In this document: positions 49,539 to 56,705 of the stretch, piece after piece | How the letters are laid out: every line of letters starts with the position of its first letter | Numbering within the stretch: the first letter of the stretch is position 1 | Source: Lactococcus sp. S-13 | Lineage (GTDB): Bacteria > Bacillota > Bacilli > Lactobacillales > Streptococcaceae | NCBI RefSeq assembly: GCF_004210295.1 | Contig: NZ_SDAK01000001.1 | Coordinates: forward strand, 2,046,001 to 2,110,000 | Length of the DNA: 64,000 bases | Direction of reading: 5' to 3' | The notes under the pieces: generated by a model | Told to the model about the DNA's origin: nothing | The model's input: the letters and a program-made list of their open reading frames with translations, nothing else | Database searches by the model: none | Translations under genes and position numbers: made by a program

Positions 49539-50930
49539 ATGAAGCTTTGGAAAAAAATAATCCTTATGTTAGGAAGCATTATTTTAGTATCGGTGATTGC
49601 CGTGGGCGGTTATACCATGACCGTTTTAAACAGCACCACATCGGCTCTAAAAACGACTTTTACTAACGCCGGAAATAAAGAGACAAAACAAGTTATTCAG
49701 CAAACAAAACCTTTGACGATTTTGCTTATGGGTGTTGATACTGGCGGCGCAGATCGCGGAACAGCTGATTCGTGGAACGGAAATTCTGATTCACAAATTC
49801 TGATGACACTCAACCCTGAAACAAAAACGACAACCATGGTTTCACTCGAACGTGACACAATGACGAACATTTTGGACAGTGATGGAAATGTCGTTTCCAC
49901 AGAAAAAATGAACGCCGCTTATCCTTTAGGCTACAATTCAGGTAAATCCGCAGACGGTTTAGAAAATGCCGTGAGTTATGCCATGAAAACAATTGAAGGC
50001 CAGACAGGGATTAAGATTGACAGCTTTGTCACCGTCAATTTTGACGGTTTGGTCAATATGGTCAACAATGTTGGCGGGATTGACATTAACAATACCACAG
50101 GTCAAACCCTTTATATTTCTGACACAGAACCTTCTTATACAGCGAAAGTGCCACCAGGAAAACAGCACATCAATGGGGATCAAGCCTTGGTTTACACGCG
50201 TGACCGCCACCATTTGCCAAATGGTGACTATGGACGGGCCGCACACCAGCGTGAAGTCATTGCTGCTTTGATGAAAAAAATTCTAGCGCTAGACAATATC
50301 ACACGCTATAACAAATTTTTGACTGAAGCGTCCAAAGATTTCCGTACAAATATTCCCATTAGTACCTCAACGATTACCTCTTTTCTAGGTTACAAAGATT
50401 GTTTTGATAAGGTTGTTTCCATTCAATATCAAGGTGTTGGAGATATGGTGAATGGCGTTTCTTACCAATTTATGCCTGAAAAACTTTATTTGGCCATGCA
50501 AAATGCAATGCGTAAATCACTTGGCGAAGACACTATCACCACATTGCCAGAGAGTTTAATCACCTACGAAACACAGTTTGGATCGTATTCGACACCATTT
50601 TACTATATGCCTTCAGCCACAGTAACGACTAAAGGTAAATCAACCGTTTATGGTATTGACACCTCAGGCACTCTTGTTACGCTTGATTCGACTAATTCTA
50701 ACAAGTACGTTTCAACAAGTGGAGGCTCGGTTTCTGATGCTGATTCAGCAGCTGACACCACGCAGGACTCAAGCAATTCAACAGCCTCTGATAGTTCTGA
50801 TGCGACCTCTACTTATAGTAATTCGAATGAGAGCAGTTACGGAGGTACGGACAGTACTTATTCAGACAGTAATTCAACCTACAATGCACCAAGCACAGAC
50901 AGTAATACCTATGGCTACACAGGCCAATGA
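49539..50930 (+). CDS. LytR-CpsA-Psr (LCP) family protein
   Basis: 463 aa. N-terminal TM anchor (IILMLGSIILVSVIAVGG), LCP catalytic domain outside (ILLMGVDTGG, SLERDTMTNI, NAAYPLGYNSG, HLPNGDYGRAAHQREVI), then a Ser/Thr/Asp/Tyr-rich low-complexity tail of about 90 residues. LCP enzymes attach teichoic acids or polysaccharides to peptidoglycan from lipid carriers. The low-complexity tail is longer than in minimal LCP proteins. Confidence 0.92.
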   Translation: MKLWKKIILMLGSIILVSVIAVGGYTMTVLNSTTSALKTTFTNAGNKETKQVIQQTKPLTILLMGVDTGGADRGTADSWNGNSDSQILMTLNPETKTTTMVSLERDTMTNILDSDGNVVSTEKMNAAYPLGYNSGKSADGLENAVSYAMKTIEGQTGIKIDSFVTVNFDGLVNMVNNVGGIDINNTTGQTLYISDTEPSYTAKVPPGKQHINGDQALVYTRDRHHLPNGDYGRAAHQREVIAALMKKILALDNITRYNKFLTEASKDFRTNIPISTSTITSFLGYKDCFDKVVSIQYQGVGDMVNGVSYQFMPEKLYLAMQNAMRKSLGEDTITTLPESLITYETQFGSYSTPFYYMPSATVTTKGKSTVYGIDTSGTLVTLDSTNSNKYVSTSGGSVSDADSAADTTQDSSNSTASDSSDATSTYSNSNESSYGGTDSTYSDSNSTYNAPSTDSNTYGYTGQ

Positions 50931-50960
50931 TTGAAAAAAGAATAAGAATATGATAAACTG

Positions 50961-51001
50961 GTTTCTGTTAGGTACTTAAAAAGTTTAGTCCTGACAGAAA
51001 C
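50961..51001. repeat. 12-bp inverted repeat just before tRNA-Arg
   Basis: GTTTCTGTTAGG and CCTGACAGAAAC pair fully (one G-U) around 17 nt with an inner ACTT/AAGT. No T-run follows. It is 4 nt from the tRNA 5' end. Confidence 0.65.
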
Positions 51002-51005
51002 ACAT

Positions 51006-51079
51006 GGTCCGATAGCTCAGCTGGATAGAGCATTCGCCTTCTAAGCGAACGGTCGAGGGTTCGAATCCCCCTCGGATCA
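51006..51079 (+). tRNA. tRNA-Arg (TCT), prophage insertion target
   Basis: 74-nt cloverleaf: acceptor GGTCCGA / TCGGATC, D-arm AGCTCAGCTGGATAGAGC, anticodon loop CTTCTAA with TCT, T-loop TTCGAAT. A is the discriminator; CCA is not encoded. The prophage integrase lies immediately downstream. Confidence 0.95.
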
Positions 51080-51160
51080 TAGGTGCCAAACCTAACCTTG
51101 CCTTCGTAGCAAGGTTTTTTTGTTGCTTTTTTATCGACTTGTGCCAAATTTGTGCCAAAT
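51040..51160. other. Probable attL with integrase arm-type repeats
   Basis: The tRNA 3' half is presumably the core. GTGCCAAA occurs at 51083, and the 11-mer TTGTGCCAAAT occurs twice in tandem (51139-51149, 51150-51160), typical of tyrosine-integrase arm sites. Core borders need attR, which is outside. Confidence 0.55.
51094..51121 (+). terminator. Terminator after tRNA-Arg
   Basis: AACCTTGC / GCAAGGTT arms, 7-nt loop, then TTTTT. Confidence 0.88.
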
Positions 51161-52293
51161 CACTTTTTGTTTATTTCATTAAATATTTTCTTTATATTTT
51201 CGTTATCTTTTTCCTCGAGTTCTTTTAAGATATGAGAATATACGGACATTGTCACGTTCAAGCTGCTATGTCCTAGCCTTTTAGAAACATATAGAATATT
51301 TATCCCTTTATAAAGCATTGTAGAAGCGTGTGTATGCCTTAAACCATGGCAAGTAATTGTTTTTTCAAATCCCAATTTTTCACATAGTTGTTTTAGTTGT
51401 TTGTTGGCAGCGTTATTTGTGATTAAGCCATTCTTTGCATTATAAAATACAAAGGGGTGTTCTCGCTCGATTTCGAGCTGTCTCAAGAGTTTTTCTTGTT
51501 GCTCCTTATAATTTGCCATGATTTGCAAAGTAGAGCTGTCAACGGCTAAAAATCGCACTGACTGGTCGTTCTTAGTTGGAGCAAAGTTATTCTTGTAAAC
51601 ATCCCAAGTTCTTTTCACATTTATCTGACCTTTTTCAAAATCAACATTATCCCATGTCAAGCCTAAAAGCTCACTGAATCTCATGCCCGTCATGGCAGCA
51701 ATATATATCAAAAACGGCGAAGAGTAAATAGGATCTATTTTTTGTTTAGCTAACGCAATCAATTTTGTGAAATCTTTAAAATCTAAATATTTTAATTCAG
51801 CGCTTTTTGAACCTTTTCCTCCTTTAGAAATAGCTCCTTTTGTAAAATCATTTTTTATAATAAAATCATCAAGTAAATTTTCTAAACTTGCTCTTACATG
51901 AACATTGATTTGTTTTACAGATGAATCGGAATGTACCTTAGCAAATTCATTTAACATCTCTTGATATTTCACACGATTCATTGTTTTAATAGTTGCTGTT
52001 GAGAAGTGCTTTTTTAGAACAGATAATGTGTAAAGATATTTTCGGTATGTTCCGTCCGATACTTTCCCTTTTTTAAATATTTCTATCCATTGCTTGAAAT
52101 GGTCAGTGAGTAAAATATCTTGACTGACAGTGTAAAACCCCTTGGCTAGATTTGCTTCAATTTCACCAGCTTCTGAAATCGCATCGGCCTTTTTGGGAAA
52201 ACCGCTCTTTCTAAGTTTTTTATATTTGCCGTCAGTATCTTTGTAAGATATTTCGTATTGCCAGACTTTACCTCGTTTAATATATCTTGCCAT
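51160..52293 (-). CDS. Tyrosine-type phage integrase
   Basis: 377 aa. AP2-like arm-binding N-terminus (WQYEISYKDTDGKYKKLRKSG), SAM-like core-binding region, catalytic domain with Arg in TGMRFSELLGLTW, HGLRHTHAS (HxxR) and LGHSSLNVTMSVYSHI (His and Tyr nucleophile). It reads toward the tRNA, the standard orientation beside attL. Confidence 0.96.
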   Translation of the reverse strand: MARYIKRGKVWQYEISYKDTDGKYKKLRKSGFPKKADAISEAGEIEANLAKGFYTVSQDILLTDHFKQWIEIFKKGKVSDGTYRKYLYTLSVLKKHFSTATIKTMNRVKYQEMLNEFAKVHSDSSVKQINVHVRASLENLLDDFIIKNDFTKGAISKGGKGSKSAELKYLDFKDFTKLIALAKQKIDPIYSSPFLIYIAAMTGMRFSELLGLTWDNVDFEKGQINVKRTWDVYKNNFAPTKNDQSVRFLAVDSSTLQIMANYKEQQEKLLRQLEIEREHPFVFYNAKNGLITNNAANKQLKQLCEKLGFEKTITCHGLRHTHASTMLYKGINILYVSKRLGHSSLNVTMSVYSHILKELEEKDNENIKKIFNEINKK

Positions 52294-52387
52294 TGTTGAT
52301 TTTTATACCTCATTTCTGTTAAAATGGTATAATAAAAACCTTCCTGATTGGAATGTTTTATTATATATCTAGTTTAAAGTCGCCCCT

Positions 52388-52412
52388 CGTCGCCAAACTT
52401 GGGCGGCTTTTT
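52388..52412 (+). terminator. Terminator facing right, antisense to int and the next gene
   Basis: GTCGCC-AAACTTG-GGCGGC then TTTTTAT on the plus strand, while both neighbouring genes run leftward. It would stop read-through from the host side. Confidence 0.65.
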
Positions 52413-52417
52413 ATTTA

Positions 52418-52909
52418 TTATGAATTAAATTTAGATTTGCTTGTTATTTGTCCTGTAGCTTTATCATATTGGATAGTGATACTTTGAGTCTCACCTTTAG
52501 TCCATGAGATAGAAGTCCAATTTGCTAGTACAGTTGTTTGATCTCCAACACTTGATTCTGAAGTAGTATCTGGTTTACCAACTTTTGCTTCAATTTCAGC
52601 AAAAGGAGTACCGCCAGAATAAGCTATGGTTCCATCATCGTTAAAGTTAGTTTTTGCAGATACCACAGAATCATAAATTTCTTGTGTCCATCCTGATTTT
52701 GGTTTTTCAGAAGAACTAGAAGAAGTTTTGGCTTGGCTAGAAGATTTAGATGTTGCAGTAGACTTAGAATCTGATGAATCTTTATCTTTGTCTTTTCCGC
52801 CTCCTCCAATTGCGCTACCTATAACAGCTACTACGATTACTACAACAATCCAGAACCAAATTCTTTTATAAATTGGTTTTTTAGCTTTAGGAGTTTTTCC
52901 ATTTTTCAT
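52418..52909 (-). CDS. Membrane-anchored lysogeny-module protein (superinfection-exclusion candidate)
   Basis: 163 aa. Basic N-terminus, one TM (IWFWIVVVIVVAVIGSAIG, about residues 16-34), Lys/Asp/Ser-rich linker, then a C-terminal domain of about 85 residues (EAKVGKPDTTSESS, SISWTKGETQSITIQYD) resembling DUF3862/BLIP-like small surface domains. Position between int and repressor is where temperate phages of Gram-positives keep genes expressed in the lysogen, including superinfection-exclusion lipoproteins. Function is inference. Confidence 0.65.
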   Translation of the reverse strand: MKNGKTPKAKKPIYKRIWFWIVVVIVVAVIGSAIGGGGKDKDKDSSDSKSTATSKSSSQAKTSSSSSEKPKSGWTQEIYDSVVSAKTNFNDDGTIAYSGGTPFAEIEAKVGKPDTTSESSVGDQTTVLANWTSISWTKGETQSITIQYDKATGQITSKSKFNS

Positions 52910-52969
52910 AAGTTTATATTTCCTAACCTAGCTTTTAACGAGGTTCAAGATGTTGCTCGTATTTTTTAT

Positions 52970-53407
52970 TTAAATAACTTCATGATATTCAGCAGTATAC
53001 TCTTCAATAACTGATTCGCATATCCACTTAAGTTTATTATTGAGTTCATACGCATCCATGAACTGACTGATATTAATTTCATTTGGTTCTGGTGCAAAAT
53101 CCCATTTAGAAAGCCATTCATTGAATCTGTGAACTACCATGAATCTGTCTGCTTGCGCCTCTTGCTTACTCCCAAACATTTTAGAATGGCAATTATAATG
53201 AGTGTGTCCACAATAACAGTGGCCTAATTCATGAAGAATAACGTTTTCTTGTTCTATTATCGTCAAATCATCTCTGATATAGATAATATTATATTCAGGA
53301 AGATACAATCCCTTAATATCATCAATTAATACAACTTCATTTTCTGATGGAATAAAATATATAATTTCAGCACCAAGCTCTCGAGAAAGCTCTCTAAGTT
53401 TACTCAT
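52970..53407 (-). CDS. ImmA/IrrE-family metallopeptidase
   Basis: 145 aa zinc peptidase with HELGHCYCGH (HExxH) and a downstream Glu/Asp region. In ICEBs1 and related phages ImmA cleaves the paired repressor to trigger induction. Start overlaps the repressor stop by 4 nt (ATGA), so the pair is coupled. Confidence 0.92.
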   Translation of the reverse strand: MSKLRELSRELGAEIIYFIPSENEVVLIDDIKGLYLPEYNIIYIRDDLTIIEQENVILHELGHCYCGHTHYNCHSKMFGSKQEAQADRFMVVHRFNEWLSKWDFAPEPNEINISQFMDAYELNNKLKWICESVIEEYTAEYHEVI

Positions 53408-53895
53408 AAATCGCCTTTATCAATTTTCTCTTTAAGAGTATTTTTCAACAAACGTTTGAAGAATTCTTTATCATTGTCGTTAAGCTGACCGCCGCCATAG
53501 GCGCTGGCTTTACTTATTTGTTCTTCAAGATATTCATCGCTTAGACGATAATCTTCTATTTGTTTAACTTTATTTTGCTCATCTTGTTCTTTTAATTGAA
53601 TTTTTGCAGTATCTAAGACTACTTTTTGTCTTGGTTCTTCAAGTTGTGAACTAATTTTATTTATTTCGGATAGAGTTGTAGAAAGGTCAGAAGCACCATA
53701 CATTAATGTCTCAGGATCAGTATTGAATAGATTGACCATTTTATCAAAATCTTCAACCATGGGACTTCTAACCCCTTTTATCCATTTCGAAATAGCTGAC
53801 TCAGATTTTCCTAGCTTTTCGCCAAACTCTTTCATCGTCCAACTATTCTCTTTTCTGAAATAATCTATCATTTCAGGTAGTCGTATTTTTTTCAT
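53404..53895 (-). CDS. Phage CI-type repressor (HTH_3), ImmA target
   Basis: 163 aa. N-terminal HTH (WTMKEFGEKLGKSESAISKWIKG), then a long charged helical tail instead of a self-cleaving LexA/S24 peptidase domain. Absence of that domain beside an ImmA gene implies inactivation by ImmA cleavage. Minus-strand promoter with perfect TTGACA-17-TATAAT lies just upstream. Confidence 0.92.
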   Translation of the reverse strand: MKKIRLPEMIDYFRKENSWTMKEFGEKLGKSESAISKWIKGVRSPMVEDFDKMVNLFNTDPETLMYGASDLSTTLSEINKISSQLEEPRQKVVLDTAKIQLKEQDEQNKVKQIEDYRLSDEYLEEQISKASAYGGGQLNDNDKEFFKRLLKNTLKEKIDKGDL

Positions 53896-53901
53896 ACACT
53901 A

Positions 53902-53975
53902 ATTATAGTACAAACAACAAAACTTGTCAATTTGGAAAGTTTTAACTTGACAAATTGGACAGTTAAGGTTATAAT
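53902..53975. promoter_or_regulatory. Divergent lysogeny/lytic promoters and operators
   Basis: Leftward: TTGACA (minus, 53925-53930), 17 nt, TATAAT (minus, 53902-53907). Rightward: TTGACA (53947-53952), 17 nt, TATAAT (53970-53975). Both are perfect. Operator-like ACTTGTCAATTTGG (53922-53935) and ACTTGACAAATTGG (53945-53958) overlap the two -35 boxes. Confidence 0.85.
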
Positions 53976-54124
53976 TAACTCATAAAGTCAAACAAGCGAA
54001 CAAACATGGAGCATTCAGTACGGCAGACGGAACAGGCTTAAATGACGGTACACGACGTATCCACCGCGACGTAAGTAGCAAGTTTGGCAAATAAAAAGCC
54101 CCATAGGGGCGGAAAGGAGCCAGT
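53976..54124 (+). promoter_or_regulatory. cro leader; hairpin is a leftward terminator
   Basis: GCCCC-ATA-GGGGC (54098-54110) is preceded by AAAAA, so on the minus strand it is a terminator (GGGGCTTTTT). It would stop leftward transcripts before they reach the repressor promoter. The leader has a 35-codon open frame without a start codon and no other gene. Confidence 0.55.
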
Positions 54125-54367
54125 ATGGCAGAGAAAAAAACTTATGAGCCACTAGATGAGTTATTAGACTCTTCAGGAATGAAGTATAAAGTTATCGCAA
54201 AAAAAATTAACGTTCCCTATACAACATTTTATAAGTGGCGTATCAACCCATCTAGAATAGATGCTGTTTCAGCAGCGAACATTGCAGAGGTTATTGGAGT
54301 AGATTTAACCGATGTTATTTTCGTGCTGAAAAATTTTAATCAAAAACTTGACAAATTGGCTAGTTAG
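54125..54367 (+). CDS. Cro-like HTH protein
   Basis: 80 aa: KYKVIAKKINVPYTTFYKWRINPS is the HTH. First rightward gene after the switch; AAAGGAG site. The sequence of an operator-like site lies in its last codons (54346-54359). Confidence 0.88.
   Translation: MAEKKTYEPLDELLDSSGMKYKVIAKKINVPYTTFYKWRINPSRIDAVSAANIAEVIGVDLTDVIFVLKNFNQKLDKLAS
54346..54359. promoter_or_regulatory. Distal operator-like repeat
   Basis: ACTTGACAAATTGG, identical over 14 nt to the rightward operator at 53945-53958, about 400 nt downstream at the end of cro. Confidence 0.55.
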
Positions 54368-54378
54368 AAAGGCGAAAT

Positions 54379-55173
54379 ATGAATAAATTACAAAATTTCA
54401 CTAATGGAATTTTCAACCTTGACGTTAAAGTTGATGGAGAGAATATTTTATTTAGTGCAGAACAAGCCGCAAAGGCTATGGGTATTACTCAAGTAAAAAA
54501 TGGAAAAGAATATGTTAAGTGGGAACGAGTAAATAGTTATCTGCCAAATTCCCCAGAAGTGGGGAAAGGGTCGTTTATCAGTGAACCTATGGTTTACAAA
54601 CTTGCATTCAAAGCAAACAATGCTGTATCTGAAAAATTCACAGATTGGCTGGCTGTTGAAGTACTCCCGACAATCCGCAAGCACGGAGCGTATATGACGG
54701 ATGCAAAGCTTGAAGAAGTACTGCTTAATCCAGATACACTCATTAACCTTGCTACACAGCTAAAAGAGGAACGACAAGCACGACTTGGACTTGAGAAAGA
54801 AAATAGCCAGTTGAATCTAGAACTTGCTGCAGCTACTGAAAAAACAACTTACCTTGATTTAATCCTTGAAAGCCCTGATGATATTCTAATTACTCAGATT
54901 GCACAAGATTATGGATTTAGTGCTGTGAAATTCAATCGAATTTTAAACGAGTTGCGTATTCAACGAAAAGTTAATAAGCAATGGGTACTGTACTCAAGAT
55001 ATATGGGTAAAGGTTACATTGGCAGTCGAACTCAAAACTATGTAGATAGTAAAGGTCAAGAGAGAACTTCAATTACTACTACATGGAAGCAAAAAGGGCG
55101 CAAGTTCCTATATGAAACACTCAAAAAACATGGTTATTTACCTCTTGTAGAACAAGATGACTTAGCCAGCTAG
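54379..55173 (+). CDS. Phage antirepressor, BRO-N plus KilA-C
   Basis: 264 aa. N-terminal BRO-N domain (FLAVEVLPTIRKHGAYM region), coiled-coil middle (about 105-155), C-terminal KilAC (DYGFSAVKFNRILNELRIQRKVNKQW, KFLYETLKKHGYLP). Acts on repressor or host DNA functions in temperate phages. AAAGGCG before ATG. Confidence 0.92.
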   Translation: MNKLQNFTNGIFNLDVKVDGENILFSAEQAAKAMGITQVKNGKEYVKWERVNSYLPNSPEVGKGSFISEPMVYKLAFKANNAVSEKFTDWLAVEVLPTIRKHGAYMTDAKLEEVLLNPDTLINLATQLKEERQARLGLEKENSQLNLELAAATEKTTYLDLILESPDDILITQIAQDYGFSAVKFNRILNELRIQRKVNKQWVLYSRYMGKGYIGSRTQNYVDSKGQERTSITTTWKQKGRKFLYETLKKHGYLPLVEQDDLAS

Positions 55174-55185
55174 AAAGGAAAACAC

Positions 55186-55518
55186 ATGGAACAAACACTT
55201 GAAGTACAAGCGACTATTTCAGTTTTAATTCCAGAAGATAAGATTCTTGTAGATAAAGTTGAATATCAAGAGCTTAAAGAAAAAGACTTTGACGGTTGGG
55301 TAGGATTAGATGTTTTTGTAGAAAAATCCAATCGTTCAAGGACGACTATAAAGAATCTGCTAAATCGACCGGAGATGATAAAAATGTTATCCATCGAAAA
55401 CGGCGGTTGGGTGTTTTATCCGCCAGAAGCAGGCAAATGGTCATTCCGATACAAAGGGATGATGGAATTTATTAACAATGAATTTTATCAGAAATTTAAT
55501 GGAGGGAGTGCTTCATGA
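55186..55518 (+). CDS. Phage protein, DUF771-like DNA-binding
   Basis: 110 aa with WVGLDVFVEKSNRSRTTIKNLL and WVFYPPEAGKWSFRYKG, the layout of DUF771 (excisionase-like HTH). AGAAAGGA site. It ends in ATGA overlap with the next small gene. Function not established. Confidence 0.75.
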   Translation: MEQTLEVQATISVLIPEDKILVDKVEYQELKEKDFDGWVGLDVFVEKSNRSRTTIKNLLNRPEMIKMLSIENGGWVFYPPEAGKWSFRYKGMMEFINNEFYQKFNGGSAS

Positions 55519-55637
55519 CGTTTCTTATTGTAAATCCAGATACTGGAGAAATTCTTGATAAAAAATTTCTTGTATTAAAAGACGATATAAGAAATTTTAA
55601 AATCAAAGCCAAACGACTTAACGCGGTTGTCCGCTAG
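55515..55637 (+). CDS. Small phage protein, 40 aa
   Basis: MTFLIVNPDTGEILDKKFLV then a basic C-terminus (KIKAKRLNAVVR). Overlaps the previous stop by 4 nt, GGAGGGAG upstream. Unknown function; too short for standard callers. Confidence 0.6.
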   Translation: MTFLIVNPDTGEILDKKFLVLKDDIRNFKIKAKRLNAVVR

Positions 55638-55649
55638 AAAATAGAAAAG

Positions 55650-55793
55650 ATGAGCATAAATTTTGAAGAAATAGAATCAATTGTTGTAGAAACAGATGAA
55701 AAAAACTCCATAACCATTGCGACAATCACTGCAGATACAGTGAAACCAGAGCAAGGTTATAGAGTTAGAATTAAGCCTAAAATTAAAAATTAG
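55650..55793 (+). CDS. Small phage ORF, 47 aa
   Basis: MSINFEEIESIVVETDEKNS ending IKPKIKN. Weak GAAAAG site. Its stop TAG (55791-55793) overlaps the stop of the convergent DUF2188 gene. Unknown function. Confidence 0.45.
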   Translation: MSINFEEIESIVVETDEKNSITIATITADTVKPEQGYRVRIKPKIKN

Positions 55794-56017
55794 CCTTTAG
55801 GCGGAAATGGATCATTGCCATAGCTGTTACGTTCACGGATTCGTCCGTTACGGCCGTGGATAAACATTTCAGAGTTTTGATTTTGAGAAATCTGAATTGC
55901 TTTGTTAATAGCTTCGGCTTGAGTTCTGAAGTTTGCAGTAGCTTTAGAGTTTCCTGCTCCTTTAACATTCCAACCACCGTTACTATCTGGGACAACATGT
56001 TGATTTTTACCTGGCAT
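55790..56017 (-). CDS. DUF2188-type protein, leftward in the early region
   Basis: 75 aa: HVVPDSNGGWNVKGAGNSKA, TQAEAINKAIQISQNQ, HGRNGRIRERNSYGNDPFPP, the DUF2188 pattern. ATG 56017 has AAAGGAG 6 nt before it on the minus strand; the 56092 start has none. Opposite to all its neighbours, so likely an independently expressed cargo gene. Confidence 0.75.
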   Translation of the reverse strand: MPGKNQHVVPDSNGGWNVKGAGNSKATANFRTQAEAINKAIQISQNQNSEMFIHGRNGRIRERNSYGNDPFPPKG

Positions 56018-56183
56018 ATAGTCTCCTTTCATTAATATTTTGAAAGCCAGGAGGATGTTAGTTGGTATTAACGGGTTTGTCCTGAATTTCATTAACTATA
56101 TTATACTGCTACAAATTATTTTAGTTAACTTAAAACACTATATATAGCGTTTAATTATATAAAAAATAAGAAAGGGGTACTAA
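56018..56183. promoter_or_regulatory. Divergent intergenic region
   Basis: TATAAT on the minus strand at 56100-56105 could drive the DUF2188 gene. AT-rich TATATATAG near 56144 and TTATAT near 56155 may drive the rightward HTH gene. Confidence 0.35.
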
Positions 56184-56384
56184 ATGTTGTGGTCTAAGAT
56201 AAAAAATAAACTTGATGAAAAAAACATGACTGAGTATCAACTTGGAAAAATAACAGGGCTCGGTCCACAACAAATTCATCAACTTAAAAAAAGAAACTCT
56301 GAAAATCCACGCTGGTTAACGATGATAAAAATAGCCGATGCGCTAGACATCAGCTTAGATGAATTTAGAGAGAAAGGAAAATAA
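56184..56384 (+). CDS. Small XRE-type HTH protein
   Basis: 66 aa, one HTH (MTEYQLGKITGLGPQQIHQLK). AAGAAAGGGG site. Its placement after a divergent gene suggests a local repressor, perhaps of the DUF2188 gene; inference. Confidence 0.8.
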   Translation: MLWSKIKNKLDEKNMTEYQLGKITGLGPQQIHQLKKRNSENPRWLTMIKIADALDISLDEFREKGK

Positions 56385-56385
56385 A

Positions 56386-56649
56386 ATGCAAACAATAATC
56401 AGAAACGGGCGAGAAGTCCGGTTGATCCCCACACCATTTGGTCATAAACTCCAAGAGGTAGAGGTTGATTATAAATCACTTTACGAACAAGCAGTAGCAC
56501 AAGGCGCTCGATTTTCGCAAGAACACGCTGAAGCTTGTGCCCAGGTGCGCTATTGGTACCAACGTGCAATGGAGAACGAAACTTATCGTGAAGCGTGGGA
56601 ACAAGACCATAAGCTTGACCGCTTTGAGTTTATTACAAATACAAAATAA
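56386..56649 (+). CDS. Phage hypothetical protein, 87 aa
   Basis: From ATG 56386 (AGAAAGGAAAATAAA site): MQTIIRNGREVRLIPTPFGH, then a helical, Tyr/Trp/Glu-rich half (YEQAVAQGARFSQEHAEACA). An earlier in-frame start lies inside the HTH gene. Not recognised. Confidence 0.6.
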   Translation: MQTIIRNGREVRLIPTPFGHKLQEVEVDYKSLYEQAVAQGARFSQEHAEACAQVRYWYQRAMENETYREAWEQDHKLDRFEFITNTK

Positions 56650-56672
56650 AAAAGCCCGCACTGGAATGCGGA
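56650..56672 (-). terminator. Leftward terminator
   Basis: On the minus strand AGTCCGCA-TTCCAG-TGCGGGCT followed by TTTTTT. It is antisense to the early operon. Confidence 0.6.
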
Positions 56673-56705
56673 CTAAATCTAGTAGATAAGGAAATTATAA
56701 CATAA

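Noticed and set aside
53972-54092. Open frame in the cro leader
   Set aside because: No start codon; interrupted by short frames; better seen as leader RNA.
55783-56092. Longer forms of the DUF2188 gene and an overlapping minus ORF
   Set aside because: Only the ATG at 56017 has a Shine-Dalgarno, and the other frame is a shadow.
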